Source: Pseudomonadota bacterium (lineage in GTDB: Bacteria > Pseudomonadota > Gammaproteobacteria > Burkholderiales > Thiobacillaceae). Taken from it: DNA of 64,000 bases. How positions within the stretch are numbered: position 1 is the first letter of the stretch; each line of letters starts with the position of its first letter. Below, piece by piece: positions 44,644 through 54,535 of the stretch. The stretch is taken from positions 1 through 64,000 of the forward strand of contig JAURYL010000113.1 of assembly GCA_030653935.1 (NCBI GenBank), given 5' to 3'. A program made the translations under genes and the position numbers. A model generated the notes under the pieces. The model was not told where the DNA came from and did no database searches. It worked only from the letters and a program-made list of their open reading frames with translations.

Positions 44644-44832
44644 ATGGCGGAGAAATACAAGAAGGTGGCCTGCCCCACCTGCAACAAGGCTGTGGAATGG
44701 CGCCCGGAAAACGCCTGGCGGCCATTCTGTAGCGAACGCTGCAAGATGATCGATCTGGGTCAGTGGGCCGACGAGAAGTTCAAGTTGCCCGTACAGGAAA
44801 TGGATGCGCTCGATGAATATCTGGGCGAATAG
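44644..44832 (+). CDS. yacG: DNA gyrase inhibitor YacG
   Basis: 62 residues from ATG 44644 ([19 protein letters not shown]); the tracked start 44560 runs through the terminator. The four-Cys zinc finger [10 protein letters not shown]...[14 protein letters not shown] is complete. YacG binds GyrB and inhibits gyrase. Its last 29 bases overlap the start of the ligase gene, so the two are probably co-expressed. Confidence 0.94.
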   Translation: MAEKYKKVACPTCNKAVEWRPENAWRPFCSERCKMIDLGQWADEKFKLPVQEMDALDEYLGE

Positions 44833-45652
44833 CCTGCTGCTTGCCTGTTTGTTGCTGGCGCCGTTGCCAGCGTTGGCGGAATTGCCCACTCTGGCGCACG
44901 CCGAGACCTATCGCGCCGGCATCGATCCCACCGGGTATTGGGTCAGTGAAAAACTCGATGGCGTGCGCGCCGTCTGGGATGGTGAGCAATTGCACTTTCG
45001 CAGCGGTCGCCTGATTGCCGCGCCGAGTTGGTTTACCCAGCGTTTTCCCGCGAGAGCACTCGACGGCGAACTGTGGATGGGACGCGGCCAGTTCGAGCGG
45101 CTTTCCGGTGTCGTGCGCTGTGAAACACCGGATGACGCTGAATGGCGCCAGGTGCGTTACATGCTGTTTGAATTGCCGGGGGCCGAGGGCGATTTCAGCG
45201 AACGGGTCACAGCGATGCGCGAGATCGCCGCCCAGGCCGGCTTGCCGTGGTTGCAGGCGGTCGATCAGGTGCGCTTTGCCGATCAAGCGGCGCTGCAACG
45301 CCGCTTTGACGAAGTGGTGAAGGGCGGTGGCGAGGGCTTGATGCTGCATCGCGCAGATGCACCCTACCGCGCCGGCCGGAGTGACGACCTGCTCAAGCTG
45401 AAGCCCTGGGACGATGCCGAAGCGGTGGTGGTCGCGCACTTGCCGGGCAAGGGTAAATACGCCGGCAAGCTGGGCGCGCTGCTGGTCGAACTGCCGGATG
45501 GCCGGCGGCTGCGTATCGGCAGCGGTTTCAGCGATGTTCAGCGCACCGATCCGCCTGCTGTCGGCGCCACCATCACTTATCGCTATCGCGGCTTGACGGC
45601 AACAGGCCTGCCGCGCTTCGCCACCTTCCTGCGCGCGCGCGAGGCATTTTGA
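44804..45652 (+). CDS. Periplasmic ATP-dependent DNA ligase (LigE-type)
   Basis: 282 residues. The signal peptide [21 protein letters not shown] would be cleaved after ALA (about residue 25). The catalytic motif I is [16 protein letters not shown] (Lys near 48). ALDGELW is motif [15 protein letters not shown] motif IV and [12 protein letters not shown] motif V. A C-terminal OB fold follows. Length and layout match minimal Lig E enzymes, which are exported and linked to repair of extracellular or incoming DNA. ATG 44813 is an alternative start. It overlaps the radical SAM gene by 4 bp. Confidence 0.9.
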   Translation: MRSMNIWANSLLLACLLLAPLPALAELPTLAHAETYRAGIDPTGYWVSEKLDGVRAVWDGEQLHFRSGRLIAAPSWFTQRFPARALDGELWMGRGQFERLSGVVRCETPDDAEWRQVRYMLFELPGAEGDFSERVTAMREIAAQAGLPWLQAVDQVRFADQAALQRRFDEVVKGGGEGLMLHRADAPYRAGRSDDLLKLKPWDDAEAVVVAHLPGKGKYAGKLGALLVELPDGRRLRIGSGFSDVQRTDPPAVGATITYRYRGLTATGLPRFATFLRAREAF

Positions 45653-47544
45653 ACACGCTCAACTCCATGCGCATCCTCTCCGTCATCCCACCGATGACGC
45701 AGCTCAATACCCCTTATCCGTCGACGGCTTACCTGACCGGCTTTCTGCGTTCGCGTGGCGTCGACGCTGTGCAGGAGGATCTCGCCCTGGCCCTGGTGCT
45801 GCGGTTGTTCTCGCCCGAGGGGTTGCGGGCGATCCGTGCCTGCCTCATGGCGTTGCCGAAGCGCACGCCGCTGCTCAAGGCCTTTGACGCGCAATTTGAC
45901 CGTTATCTCGCCACCATCACTCCCGCCGTGGCCTTCCTTCAAGGTCGCGATCCGAGCATCGGTCACCGTATCGCCGGACGGAATTTCCTGCCGGAAGGGC
46001 CGCGCTTCGCTTCCCTCGATGCCTACATGGATGAGGAGGGCGGTGATCCGCTGGCCTGGGCTTTCGGCGTGCTCGGGGTACAGGATCGCGCCCGCCATTT
46101 CGCCACCCTTTATTTGAATGACGTCGCCGATGTGTTGCGCGAGGCCGTCGATCCGCGCTTCGAGTTCGTGCGTTATGCCGAGTCCATCGCGCAAAGCCAG
46201 CCCACTTTTGAACCGTTGGCCGAGGCGCTCGCGGCGCCACTCAACCTGGTCGACAGCACCCTGCGCGATCTGACCCTGGAAGCGGTGGCGCGGCATGCGC
46301 CGAACCTGGTGCTGCTGTCGGTGCCGTTCCCCGGCAATGTCTATGCGGCGTTTCGTATCGCTCAGGCGATCAAGGCGCGGCACCCGGAAATCGTCATTGC
46401 GCTGGGTGGCGGTTTCGTCAACACGGAACTGCGCGAGTTGAGCGAACCCCGCGTTTTCGATTACTTCGACTACGTCACCCTGGATGATGGCGAGCGCCCG
46501 CTCCTGGCCTTGCTGGAACACCTGCGCGGTGAACGGCAGGAAGATCGGCTGGTGCGGACGTTCTTGAGGACCGAGGGAACGGTCCGCTACATCGACGCCG
46601 GCGAACCCGACATTCCCTTCGCCGAAGTGGGCACCCCAACCTGGGACGGCCTGCCGCTGGACCGCTATCTGTCGATCCTGGACATGCTCAACCCCATGCA
46701 CCGGCTCTGGTCGGATGGGCGCTGGAACAAGCTGACCGTGGCGCATGGTTGTTACTGGAAAAAGTGCACCTTCTGCGATGTCTCGCTGGATTACATCTCG
46801 CGCTACGACGGTATTGCCGCAGCCATGCTGGTGGACCGTATCGAAACCATCATCGAGGAAACTGGGCAGAGCGGTTTTCATTTCGTTGACGAGGCCGCGC
46901 CACCCAAGGCCTTGAAAGCGTTGGCGGATGAACTGCGGCGGCGCAATCGCGCGATTTCCTGGTGGGGCAACATTCGCTTCGAGAAGTCGTTCACCCCGGA
47001 GCTGTGCCGGCAGCTGGCGGACAGCGGTTGCATCGCCGTCTCCGGTGGCCTGGAAGTCGCCTCGGACCGTCTGCTCAACCTCATGCAGAAAGGGGTTTCA
47101 GTCGACCAGGTGGCGCGAGTGACGCGCGCCTTCACCGATGCCGGCATCCTGGTGCACGCCTATCTGATGTACGGTTTCCCGACACAAACGGTGCAGGACA
47201 CGGTGGATGCGCTCGAATATGTACGGCAACTGTTTGCAGCGGGGTGCATCCAGTCCGGCTTTTTCCACCGCTTCGCCTGCACGGTGCATTCGCCCGTGGG
47301 GCAGCATCCGGAACAGTTCGGCGTCACCCTGCAACCCCTGCCCGCCATCACTTTCGCCAAGAACGATGTCGCTTTCATTGACCCGACCGGGGTGGACCAC
47401 GATGCCCTCGGCGTTGCGCTGAACAAGGCGCTGTACAACTACATGCACGGCATCGGACTGGATGAGGATGTCCGTTCCTGGTTCTTGGAACGTGTTCCCC
47501 GTACTCGCGTGCCGCGCCACTTCATCGAGCGGGCGCTCGGCTGA
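45649..47544 (+). CDS. Radical SAM protein with B12-binding-like domain
   Basis: 631 residues. The N-terminal part (about 8-290) is cobalamin-binding-like (ILSVIPPMTQLNTPYPSTAYLTGFLRSRG, IVIALGGGFVN). The radical SAM domain (about 355-560) carries GCYWKKCTFCDVS, a Cys-x4-Cys-x2-Cys variant rather than the common x3-x2. GGLEVASDRLL and AYLMYGFPTQT follow. The substrate is unknown; relatives do methylation or C-C chemistry. The start overlaps the LigE gene. Confidence 0.88.
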   Translation: MNTLNSMRILSVIPPMTQLNTPYPSTAYLTGFLRSRGVDAVQEDLALALVLRLFSPEGLRAIRACLMALPKRTPLLKAFDAQFDRYLATITPAVAFLQGRDPSIGHRIAGRNFLPEGPRFASLDAYMDEEGGDPLAWAFGVLGVQDRARHFATLYLNDVADVLREAVDPRFEFVRYAESIAQSQPTFEPLAEALAAPLNLVDSTLRDLTLEAVARHAPNLVLLSVPFPGNVYAAFRIAQAIKARHPEIVIALGGGFVNTELRELSEPRVFDYFDYVTLDDGERPLLALLEHLRGERQEDRLVRTFLRTEGTVRYIDAGEPDIPFAEVGTPTWDGLPLDRYLSILDMLNPMHRLWSDGRWNKLTVAHGCYWKKCTFCDVSLDYISRYDGIAAAMLVDRIETIIEETGQSGFHFVDEAAPPKALKALADELRRRNRAISWWGNIRFEKSFTPELCRQLADSGCIAVSGGLEVASDRLLNLMQKGVSVDQVARVTRAFTDAGILVHAYLMYGFPTQTVQDTVDALEYVRQLFAAGCIQSGFFHRFACTVHSPVGQHPEQFGVTLQPLPAITFAKNDVAFIDPTGVDHDALGVALNKALYNYMHGIGLDEDVRSWFLERVPRTRVPRHFIERALG

Positions 47545-47600
47545 ACAGCGCCTGGCTTGGTATATCCTCGCCACTGACGAGATTCCAGGAGGGTTTGTAG

Positions 47601-49247
47601 ATGGCGAACATCCTTCCCGACGGCTGGCGGGCGCTGCAAGTCACCGGCGCGGCGGCGCGCGAGATCGAAACCCTGGCCGAGCTCGCCGAGGCACTACCGG
47701 ATGCCTATACCGTCTACCACGCGGTGCACTGGACGCAGCTGGAGCACGGCTTCTCGGTATATGGCGAAATCGACTTCGTGGTGGTCAACCCGGCCGGTGA
47801 CCTGCTGCTGATCGAGCAGAAGAGTGGCTTCCTCGTCGAGACAGCGGACGGTCTGGTCAAACGCTACGCGGAAAAGGAGAAGCGCGTGCCGATACAGTTG
47901 GCGCGTACCGTCGCCGCTCTGCGTGGCAAGCTGCATGCGCGCCCCGGCTGCCAGGCCGCGCATGTGGATTACCTGCTGTATTGCCCGGATTACACGGTGC
48001 GCCAGGTGGAGACGGCCGGCATCGCGCCGCAACGCATCGTCGATGCGCGGCGCAAGACGCAACTGGGCGCGATCATCCAGGGCATTCTTCCCGCCGCTGA
48101 ACGCGCCAGCCAGGCCACGGAGGTGCATCGCTTTCTGCGCGGGGTGCTGCAACTGGAAACCGATGTCAGCGCCCTGGTCGGCCATGCCCGCGCCCTGGTC
48201 ACCCGCGTGTCCGGCGGCCTCGCGCACTGGGCGCGGCAACTCGAGTTCACGCCGCACCGGCTGCGGGTGATCGGCACCGCCGGTTCCGGCAAGACGCAGT
48301 TGGCGCTGGCCGAATTCGCCGCCGCGCTGGCGGTCGGGCGGCGGCCCCTCTACGTCTGTTACAACCGGCCGTTGGCGGATCATTTTTCCCATATCGCGCC
48401 GGCCGGGGGCTGGGTCGGCACCTTCCACATGCTGTGTGACCAGCGTCTGCGCGAACAGGGGGTGCCGCCTGATTTCACCCAGCCCGACGCCTTCGAGCGG
48501 CTGATCGACGAGGCCGCCGCCTTGCCGCCCACCGAGGCGTGGCGGTTTGATTGCGTGATCGTCGACGAGGGCCAGGACTTTACGGAGGCCTGGCGCGATC
48601 TGGTGCTGCGCCATGCGCGGCCACAGGCGCGCCTGCTCTGGCTGGAAGACCCGATGCAGAACCTCTACGCGCGGCCGCCGGTGGCCTTGCCGGGTTGGGT
48701 CTCCCTGCATGCGCGCGGCAATTACCGCAGTCCGCGCCCGGTGGTGCGGTTTCTGCAATCGCTGCTGCCCGAAGGTGCCGGGCTGGAGGCGGCGGGGCCG
48801 CTCGGCGCGGGCGGGCTGGAACTGCTGGTGTACCGTGACGCGGTGGAATTGAAGGAGCGGGTCAAGGAGGCGATTCGCCTGTGTTATGCCGCCGGCTACC
48901 GCCGCGATGATCTGGCGTTGCTGAGTTTTCGCGGCCGCGAGCAATCCTTGCTGTTTCCCTACAGCCAACTGGGGCCGCATACCCTGAGAACCTTCACCGG
49001 CCGCTACGACCTGCTCGGCCACCCGCTGTTTTCCGAGGGCGATGTGCTGCTGGAGACGGTCTATCGCTTCAAGGGCCAGTCGGCCGCCGCCGTGGTGTTC
49101 GCGGAAATCGACTTCGAGGAATTGGACGAGAAGGCGCTGCGCAAGCTGTTCGTCGGCGCCACCCGCGCCATGATGATGCTGGTGCTGGTGGTATCGGAGC
49201 GGGCTGCGGGGCAATTGCGGATTTCGGATTTCGGATTTCGGATGTGA
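47601..49247 (+). CDS. NERD-domain superfamily I helicase
   Basis: 548 residues. The N-terminal NERD nuclease-related domain (about 20-130) has GEIDFVVVNPAGDLLLIEQKSG with the D-x(n)-ExK core. The UvrD-like helicase part has Walker A VIGTAGSGKTQLAL (about 223-236), Walker B FDCVIVDEGQDFTEAW, and late motifs ETVYRFKGQSAAAVV and LRKLFVGATRAMMML. It could process DNA ends. NERD-helicases also appear in defence contexts, but no partner genes are here. The C-terminal residues LRISDFGFRM are translated heptamer repeats. Confidence 0.88.
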   Translation: MANILPDGWRALQVTGAAAREIETLAELAEALPDAYTVYHAVHWTQLEHGFSVYGEIDFVVVNPAGDLLLIEQKSGFLVETADGLVKRYAEKEKRVPIQLARTVAALRGKLHARPGCQAAHVDYLLYCPDYTVRQVETAGIAPQRIVDARRKTQLGAIIQGILPAAERASQATEVHRFLRGVLQLETDVSALVGHARALVTRVSGGLAHWARQLEFTPHRLRVIGTAGSGKTQLALAEFAAALAVGRRPLYVCYNRPLADHFSHIAPAGGWVGTFHMLCDQRLREQGVPPDFTQPDAFERLIDEAAALPPTEAWRFDCVIVDEGQDFTEAWRDLVLRHARPQARLLWLEDPMQNLYARPPVALPGWVSLHARGNYRSPRPVVRFLQSLLPEGAGLEAAGPLGAGGLELLVYRDAVELKERVKEAIRLCYAAGYRRDDLALLSFRGREQSLLFPYSQLGPHTLRTFTGRYDLLGHPLFSEGDVLLETVYRFKGQSAAAVVFAEIDFEELDEKALRKLFVGATRAMMMLVLVVSERAAGQLRISDFGFRM

Positions 49248-49308
49248 TTTATGCGCGCTTGCGCGCGTCCGAAATCCGAAATCCGAAATCCGAAATCCGA
49301 AATCGAAC
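49217..49308. repeat. Heptamer tandem repeats in inverted arms
   Basis: The left arm has three to four tandem GGATTTC units (ending the helicase gene). The right arm has five CCGAAAT units. They are separated by GTGATTTATGCGCGCTTGCGCGCG, so the arms can pair into a long hairpin. The right arm ends at the hprK stop (convergent genes). It could terminate both. Confidence 0.85.
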
Positions 49309-50285
49309 TACTCTTCCGATTCCGCGATGGCGATACGCTGGCGCTCGGCGAATTCTTCGGCGGAATGGAAGCCGCGCATTTTCAGGGTGTGGTTGCGCAC
49401 CGCGACCTCGACCAAAACGGCCAGGTTGCGGCCGACGGCGACCGGGATGCGTACTTCCGCGATTTCGATGCCGAGGATGACGCGGCTGCTGGCGGCCATG
49501 TTCAGGCGGTCAAGTTCTTGCCAGGGTTTGTCGCCATTTTCCACCGGGCTGAGATGGATGATCAGCTTGAGGTTCTTTCTGTGTTTGACGGCGGTTTCAC
49601 CGAACAGGCGGCGGATGTTGAGCACGCCGAGGCCGCGCACTTCCATGAAATCCAGCAACAGTGACGGGCAGCGGCCTTCCAGGGTGTCGGGGGAGACGGC
49701 GAAGACTTCGAGCGCGTCGTCCGCCACCAGACGATGGCCGCGCGTGATCAGTTCCAGCGCCAGTTCACTCTTGCCCACCGCCGGGTCGCCGGTGATCAGC
49801 ACCCCCAGCCCGGAAACCTCGAGAAACACGCCGTGCAGCACGGTGGAAGGGGCCAGCGCCTGGGCCATGATGTGCGACAGCAGACTCATCAAGGCGGGGC
49901 CCGGCTCGGGGGAGGTGAACAACGGTGTGCTGCCGCGCTCCGCCGCCTCGATCATGGCCTCCGGGACCTGTTCGCCATTGGCCACCACCACGGCCGCCAG
50001 TTCGGTGGAGAACAGGTTGGCGATGGAGAGTGCCTGGTCGGCGGGCGAAAGCCGGCGCAGATAGTCCATTTCGGCGCAGGCCAGGACCTGTACCCGATTG
50101 GGGTGGATGAAATTCAGGTGTCCGACCAGTGCCAGCGTCGGTTTTTGTACCGTGTCCGAGTTCAGAACCTTGTCGCCGCCGCCGCGGCCGGCAACCCAGG
50201 ACAGGCGCAGTCGCTCGCCGGCCCGGCGAAACAGTTCCGAGACTGTGATGTCGTGTGTGGTTACATGCTCGGTCACTGTGTCCAA
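49308..50285 (-). CDS. hprK: HPr kinase/phosphorylase
   Basis: Phosphorylates and dephosphorylates HPr at Ser46. 325 residues. The P-loop GDPAVGKSELALEL (about 162-175), the catalytic HRLVADDALEVF region and the signature MEVRGLGVLNIRRLFGETAVK are present. The N-terminal domain (1-135) is the MurF-like HprK_N. It overlaps ptsN by 13 bp in the rpoN-hpf-ptsN-hprK block, typical of betaproteobacteria. No PTS transporter is visible, so it is part of the nitrogen-type PTS. Confidence 0.96.
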   Translation of the reverse strand: MDTVTEHVTTHDITVSELFRRAGERLRLSWVAGRGGGDKVLNSDTVQKPTLALVGHLNFIHPNRVQVLACAEMDYLRRLSPADQALSIANLFSTELAAVVVANGEQVPEAMIEAAERGSTPLFTSPEPGPALMSLLSHIMAQALAPSTVLHGVFLEVSGLGVLITGDPAVGKSELALELITRGHRLVADDALEVFAVSPDTLEGRCPSLLLDFMEVRGLGVLNIRRLFGETAVKHRKNLKLIIHLSPVENGDKPWQELDRLNMAASSRVILGIEIAEVRIPVAVGRNLAVLVEVAVRNHTLKMRGFHSAEEFAERQRIAIAESEE

Positions 50286-50728
50286 TCACTGATCAGGCGC
50301 CGCAACGCCTCGGCGTCGGGCGCGGCGCGCAGGCTGGCACGGAAATCTTCATCCGAAAACATGGCGGCCAGTTCGCCGAGGATCTGCAAATGCACATCGG
50401 TAGCGGCGGCGGGGGCGAGGAGGACGAAGACCAGGTCGACCGGCAGGCCATCCGGCGCGTCGAAGTCGATGGGTGTTTTCAGACGCAGGAAAGCACAGGC
50501 GGTGTCCTGGAGGTGCTTGATCCGGCCATGTGGGATGGCGATGCCATAACCGAGGGCGGTAGAGCCGAGCTTCTCACGGGAAAACAGGCTTTCGAACACT
50601 TCGCTCGAGGCAACATCGTGGCTGTTCTGGACCAGTTGGGCGGCTTGCTCGAACAAGCGTTTCTTGCTGGTTGTCTCGCACTCGGCCTCAACATTGGCGA
50701 GCGTGAGCAGGGGGGATATCAGATTCAT
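50273..50728 (-). CDS. ptsN: PTS IIA-like nitrogen regulatory protein PtsN
   Basis: EIIA(Ntr), phosphorylated on a His by NPr. 151 residues, with the active-site region LGYGIAIPHGRIKHL (His near 66) and LLAPAAATDVHLQILGELAAMF. It regulates K+ transport and nitrogen or envelope functions in relatives. It lies between hpf and hprK, all on the minus strand. Confidence 0.95.
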   Translation of the reverse strand: MNLISPLLTLANVEAECETTSKKRLFEQAAQLVQNSHDVASSEVFESLFSREKLGSTALGYGIAIPHGRIKHLQDTACAFLRLKTPIDFDAPDGLPVDLVFVLLAPAAATDVHLQILGELAAMFSDEDFRASLRAAPDAEALRRLISDWTQ

Positions 50729-50854
50729 ATTTCAGGGCCTTGAATAGGCGCTGGCACGAAAACGGCGACGGGCTTCACTTTCCTTCGTGGCGTCCGCATC
50801 CGTGGCGGACTTGCCATCAAGGGAAGTGGTATCCCCTTTTCCGTGCCAGGAGGT

Positions 50855-51187
50855 TCATTCGACTTCGATGCTCTGGCCTTTGACGCCGCCGGACTCACGA
50901 TGCACGTTGCCGGTTTTTTCCTTGTGCTTGAGGATCTGGCGGTCGAGCTTGTCGGCCAAGGAGTCGAGCGCGGCGTACATGTCGGCATCGATCGATTCAA
51001 CGTAGATGTCCTTGCCGGGTACATGAACGTTGACTTCCGCCTTGTGCGCCAGCTTTTCCACCGAAAGAATGACGGAGACGTCGATCACCTGATCGAAATG
51101 CCGGGTGACCCGATCCATCTTCTCCTCCACATAGCCCCGGATGGCGGGGGTTATATCCAGATGATGGCCGGTAATGGTGAGATTCAT
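50855..51187 (-). CDS. hpf: Ribosome hibernation promoting factor (short HPF)
   Basis: 110 residues of the HPF/YfiA family: NLTITGHHLDITPAIRGYVEEKMDRVTRHFD, KAEVNVHVPGKDIYVESIDADMYAALDSLADKLDRQILKHKEK. It binds idle 30S subunits and promotes 100S dimers. GGAGCAATT precedes the ATG. It sits immediately downstream of rpoN (39 bp), as in many proteobacteria. Confidence 0.95.
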   Translation of the reverse strand: MNLTITGHHLDITPAIRGYVEEKMDRVTRHFDQVIDVSVILSVEKLAHKAEVNVHVPGKDIYVESIDADMYAALDSLADKLDRQILKHKEKTGNVHRESGGVKGQSIEVE

Positions 51188-51226
51188 GAATTGCTCCTTT
51201 TAAGTTTGCGGGTGATTACGCGCGGG

Positions 51227-52621
51227 TCACATTGACTTGCGTTGGTTGGCGGGAGGAATGCTCAGCAAATCCCGATATTTTGCGATGGTACGCCGGGCGA
51301 CGACGAAGCCCTGTTTGCCCAGCAACTCGGAGATGGCGCTGTCCGAGAGCGGTTTGGCATGGTTCTCCGCGTCGATGAACTGTTTGATCAGCGCGCGCAT
51401 GGCGGTGCTGGAGGCGGCGCCGCCTTCCTCCGTGGCCAGCGCGCTGCCGAAAAAGTACTTGAATTCGAAGAGACCGCGCGGGGTCATCATGAACTTCTGG
51501 GTGGTCACGCGGGAAATGGTGGATTCGTGCAGTTCCACCGTTTCGGCGATTTCCTTGAGCGTGAGCGGCCGCATCGCCACTTCGCCGTGTTCGAAGAACA
51601 TGCGTTGGCGGTCGACGATGGCCTGTGAGACTTTCAGGATGGTCTCGAAACGCTGCTGCACGTTTTTGATCAGCCAGCGCGCCTCCTGCAACTGGGTGGA
51701 CAGCGAGGCGCCGCCCTCGCGGTTGTTGCGCAGGATGCCGGCATACATCTCGTTGATGCGCAGCTTCGGCACGGCGTTCGCGTTGAGGCTGACCATCCAC
51801 AGCCCTTTCACCTTTTTCACGAAGACGTCCGGCACCACATAGCGCGTGTCCACCGGCGCATAGGCGGCGCCAGGGCGGGGTTCGAGCGAGGTGACCAACT
51901 GGCGCAACTGCATGAATTGCGAGTCGTCCAGGTTGAGCAGTTTTTTCAGCTTGCCGTATTCGCGGTCGGCCAGCAGGACGAGGTGCTCGCGCACCAGGGT
52001 CTTCGCGGCCTGGAGATGGGGGGTATCCCCGGGCAAGGCGTTTAGTTGTAGCCAGAGACATTCGCCGAGGTCGCGGGCGCCGATCCCGGTCGGTTCGAAG
52101 CTTTGCAGCATGCCGAGCGCGGCATGCAGTTCGACCGGGTCGATCTCCAGTTCCTCGGGCAGGAGTTCGGCCAGTTCTTCCAGCGAGGCGGTGAGATAAC
52201 CATCGTCGTCGAGGGCTTCGATCAGGAAGGCGATCAACTGGCGGTCACGCGTGGTCAGCGGCGTCAGGCCGAGCTGTTCGGCCAGATGCTGGCGCAGGTT
52301 GCCGGATTCGGCCTGCTGGAAGCCATGCTCGTCGTCATCGTCGTCCGGGGCCGGGCCCACCGCGCGGTCGCCCCAGGCCATTTCCTCGTAGACCTCGTCG
52401 CGCTGCTCCTGGCGCACGGCTTCATCCGCCGGCGCCTCGCCGGCGGGGCCATCGAAACTGTCCTCGCCGTCCAGGCGCTCCAGCAACGGGTTGTCCTGCA
52501 ACATCTGCGAGATTTCCTGACCCAGTTCCAGGGTGGAAAGCTGCAACAGCCGGATCGACTGTTGCAGTTGCGGGGTCAGGGTCAGCTGCTGGTGCAGCCT
52601 GAGCTGGAGGCTCTGTTTCAT
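51227..52621 (-). CDS. rpoN: RNA polymerase sigma-54 factor RpoN
   Basis: 464 residues. Region I is Gln/Leu-rich (LRLHQQLTLTPQLQQSIRLLQLSTLEL). An acidic region II (DDDDDEHGF) separates it from the core-binding domain. The DNA-binding HTH precedes the RpoN box ARRTIAKYRDLLSIPPANQRK (within ~450-464). This is the standard length. It directs nitrogen, flagellar and other enhancer-dependent genes. Located between lptB and hpf, as is usual. Confidence 0.97.
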   Translation of the reverse strand: MKQSLQLRLHQQLTLTPQLQQSIRLLQLSTLELGQEISQMLQDNPLLERLDGEDSFDGPAGEAPADEAVRQEQRDEVYEEMAWGDRAVGPAPDDDDDEHGFQQAESGNLRQHLAEQLGLTPLTTRDRQLIAFLIEALDDDGYLTASLEELAELLPEELEIDPVELHAALGMLQSFEPTGIGARDLGECLWLQLNALPGDTPHLQAAKTLVREHLVLLADREYGKLKKLLNLDDSQFMQLRQLVTSLEPRPGAAYAPVDTRYVVPDVFVKKVKGLWMVSLNANAVPKLRINEMYAGILRNNREGGASLSTQLQEARWLIKNVQQRFETILKVSQAIVDRQRMFFEHGEVAMRPLTLKEIAETVELHESTISRVTTQKFMMTPRGLFEFKYFFGSALATEEGGAASSTAMRALIKQFIDAENHAKPLSDSAISELLGKQGFVVARRTIAKYRDLLSIPPANQRKSM

Positions 52622-52723
52622 GCGCGCGGCGGGCTGCCTGTTGCGTTCATTGGAATGCCATCATGGGGCGGGCGCTGGCCGAAAACGGGGCTTGCGGGGG
52701 AGGGGGTACGCGGCGAATTCATG

Positions 52724-53448
<725 letters not shown>

Positions 53449-53452
<4 letters not shown>

Positions 53453-53976
53453 GGCCGCTCGGCCGGCGCGGCCTGACCGCTCTTCGGCAGAATTACCGCG
53501 CGTACCCGGCCCGGGCTGCCGCTGATGCTGCCTTGCGCCTGGAAGGATTCGGTCTTGGCGTCGTAGCTGATGAGATTGCCGCGGAGATCGTCGTCGCCCC
53601 GCTTCAGGCGCGCCTGGCCGGTCAGCTTCAGTTTCTCGGCGCGGCCGTCATACTCCAGACGGTTGGCCCAGCCTTCGGCGAATTCGCTCTTGCCTTCCAG
53701 TTTCTGGCGGAAATACACCGGCTTGCCCGAGGCTTCGCCGCTGGCGAAGCCTTGATCGTCCTGGCGCACGTCGATGCGCTCGGCGGTGATCAGCAGCGAG
53801 CCCTGGCTGAGCACGACATGGCCTTCATAGATGGCGACCTTCTTGGCGTCGTCGACCCGCGCCGTATCCGATTCGATGTTTACCGGCTTGCCCTTGTCCG
53901 CCTTCTCCGCCCAGGTGGGCGCGGCAACGGCGAGCAGCAGGGAAAGCAGGATAAAAGTCTTAGCGTGATTTTTCAT
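53449..53976 (-). CDS. lptA: LPS transport periplasmic protein LptA
   Basis: 175 residues from ATG 53976 ([23 protein letters not shown], a clear signal peptide cleaved after TWA); the longer tracked start is within lptC. The OstA-like beta-jellyroll repeats include [35 protein letters not shown]. It forms the periplasmic bridge for LPS. It overlaps lptC by 17 bp. Confidence 0.95.
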
Positions 53977-54535
53977 AAAGGCCTCGAACGCCGCCGGTGA
54001 GTTCCAGCCGCTGATTGCGCTCATCCGCGTACAGGCCACCCGCGTGGATGACCGATTTGCCCTGGCGCAGGGTGACGGGTTTGTTGCTGTTGAGTATGCC
54101 CGCATCCGGGACCACGCGCAGATGTTCCCCGCTCAGGATGAAGGCGGATTGCTCCGGCGTGGCGCCGCGAACGGCCCGCGCCTCGCCGAGGAAATGGATG
54201 CTGTCGCGATCACCGAAAATCAGGCCACGTTTGGCGCTGATCTCGATCGGCGCCCGTTTGGCGCTGGTCAGCCGAATTTCCGGGCTATCCAGTTCGCTGG
54301 TGTCGTCGTCCATGTAATGCACCATGCGTTGGGCGGTGAGGGTGTGCCGCAATGTGCCCTCGATATCGTAGGTTCGTACCTTGAATTGCTCGACGATGTA
54401 GTCAGGATCATGCGTGAAGCCGACATCGTCCAGGACCCGCGAAGGTTTGGCCAACTGGTTCAGCCAGGCGCTCATCAGCGCGATCATGGCCGCCAGCGCG
54501 AGCGGCAGCCAGTGCACATGATGACCGCCTGTCAT
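53960..54535 (-). CDS. lptC: LPS export system protein LptC
   Basis: 191 residues. A single N-terminal membrane helix (about 8-24, LPLALAAMIALMSAWL) anchors a periplasmic OstA-like domain with FTHDPDYIVEQFKVRTYDIEGTLRHTLTAQRMVHYMDDDTSELDSPEI. It connects LptBFG to LptA. It overlaps kdsC by 4 bp. Confidence 0.93.
   Translation of the reverse strand: MTGGHHVHWLPLALAAMIALMSAWLNQLAKPSRVLDDVGFTHDPDYIVEQFKVRTYDIEGTLRHTLTAQRMVHYMDDDTSELDSPEIRLTSAKRAPIEISAKRGLIFGDRDSIHFLGEARAVRGATPEQSAFILSGEHLRVVPDAGILNSNKPVTLRQGKSVIHAGGLYADERNQRLELTGGVRGLYEKSR

Noticed and set aside
47601-49247. A defence island around the NERD-helicase and WYL regulator
   Set aside because: The two genes are 7 kb apart with ribosomal and arginine genes between. 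No nuclease, transposase or known defence partner adjoins either.
50729-50854. Possible sigma54 promoter (TGGCACG) between ptsN and hpf
   Set aside because: No TTGC-type -12 box at the required spacing on either strand.
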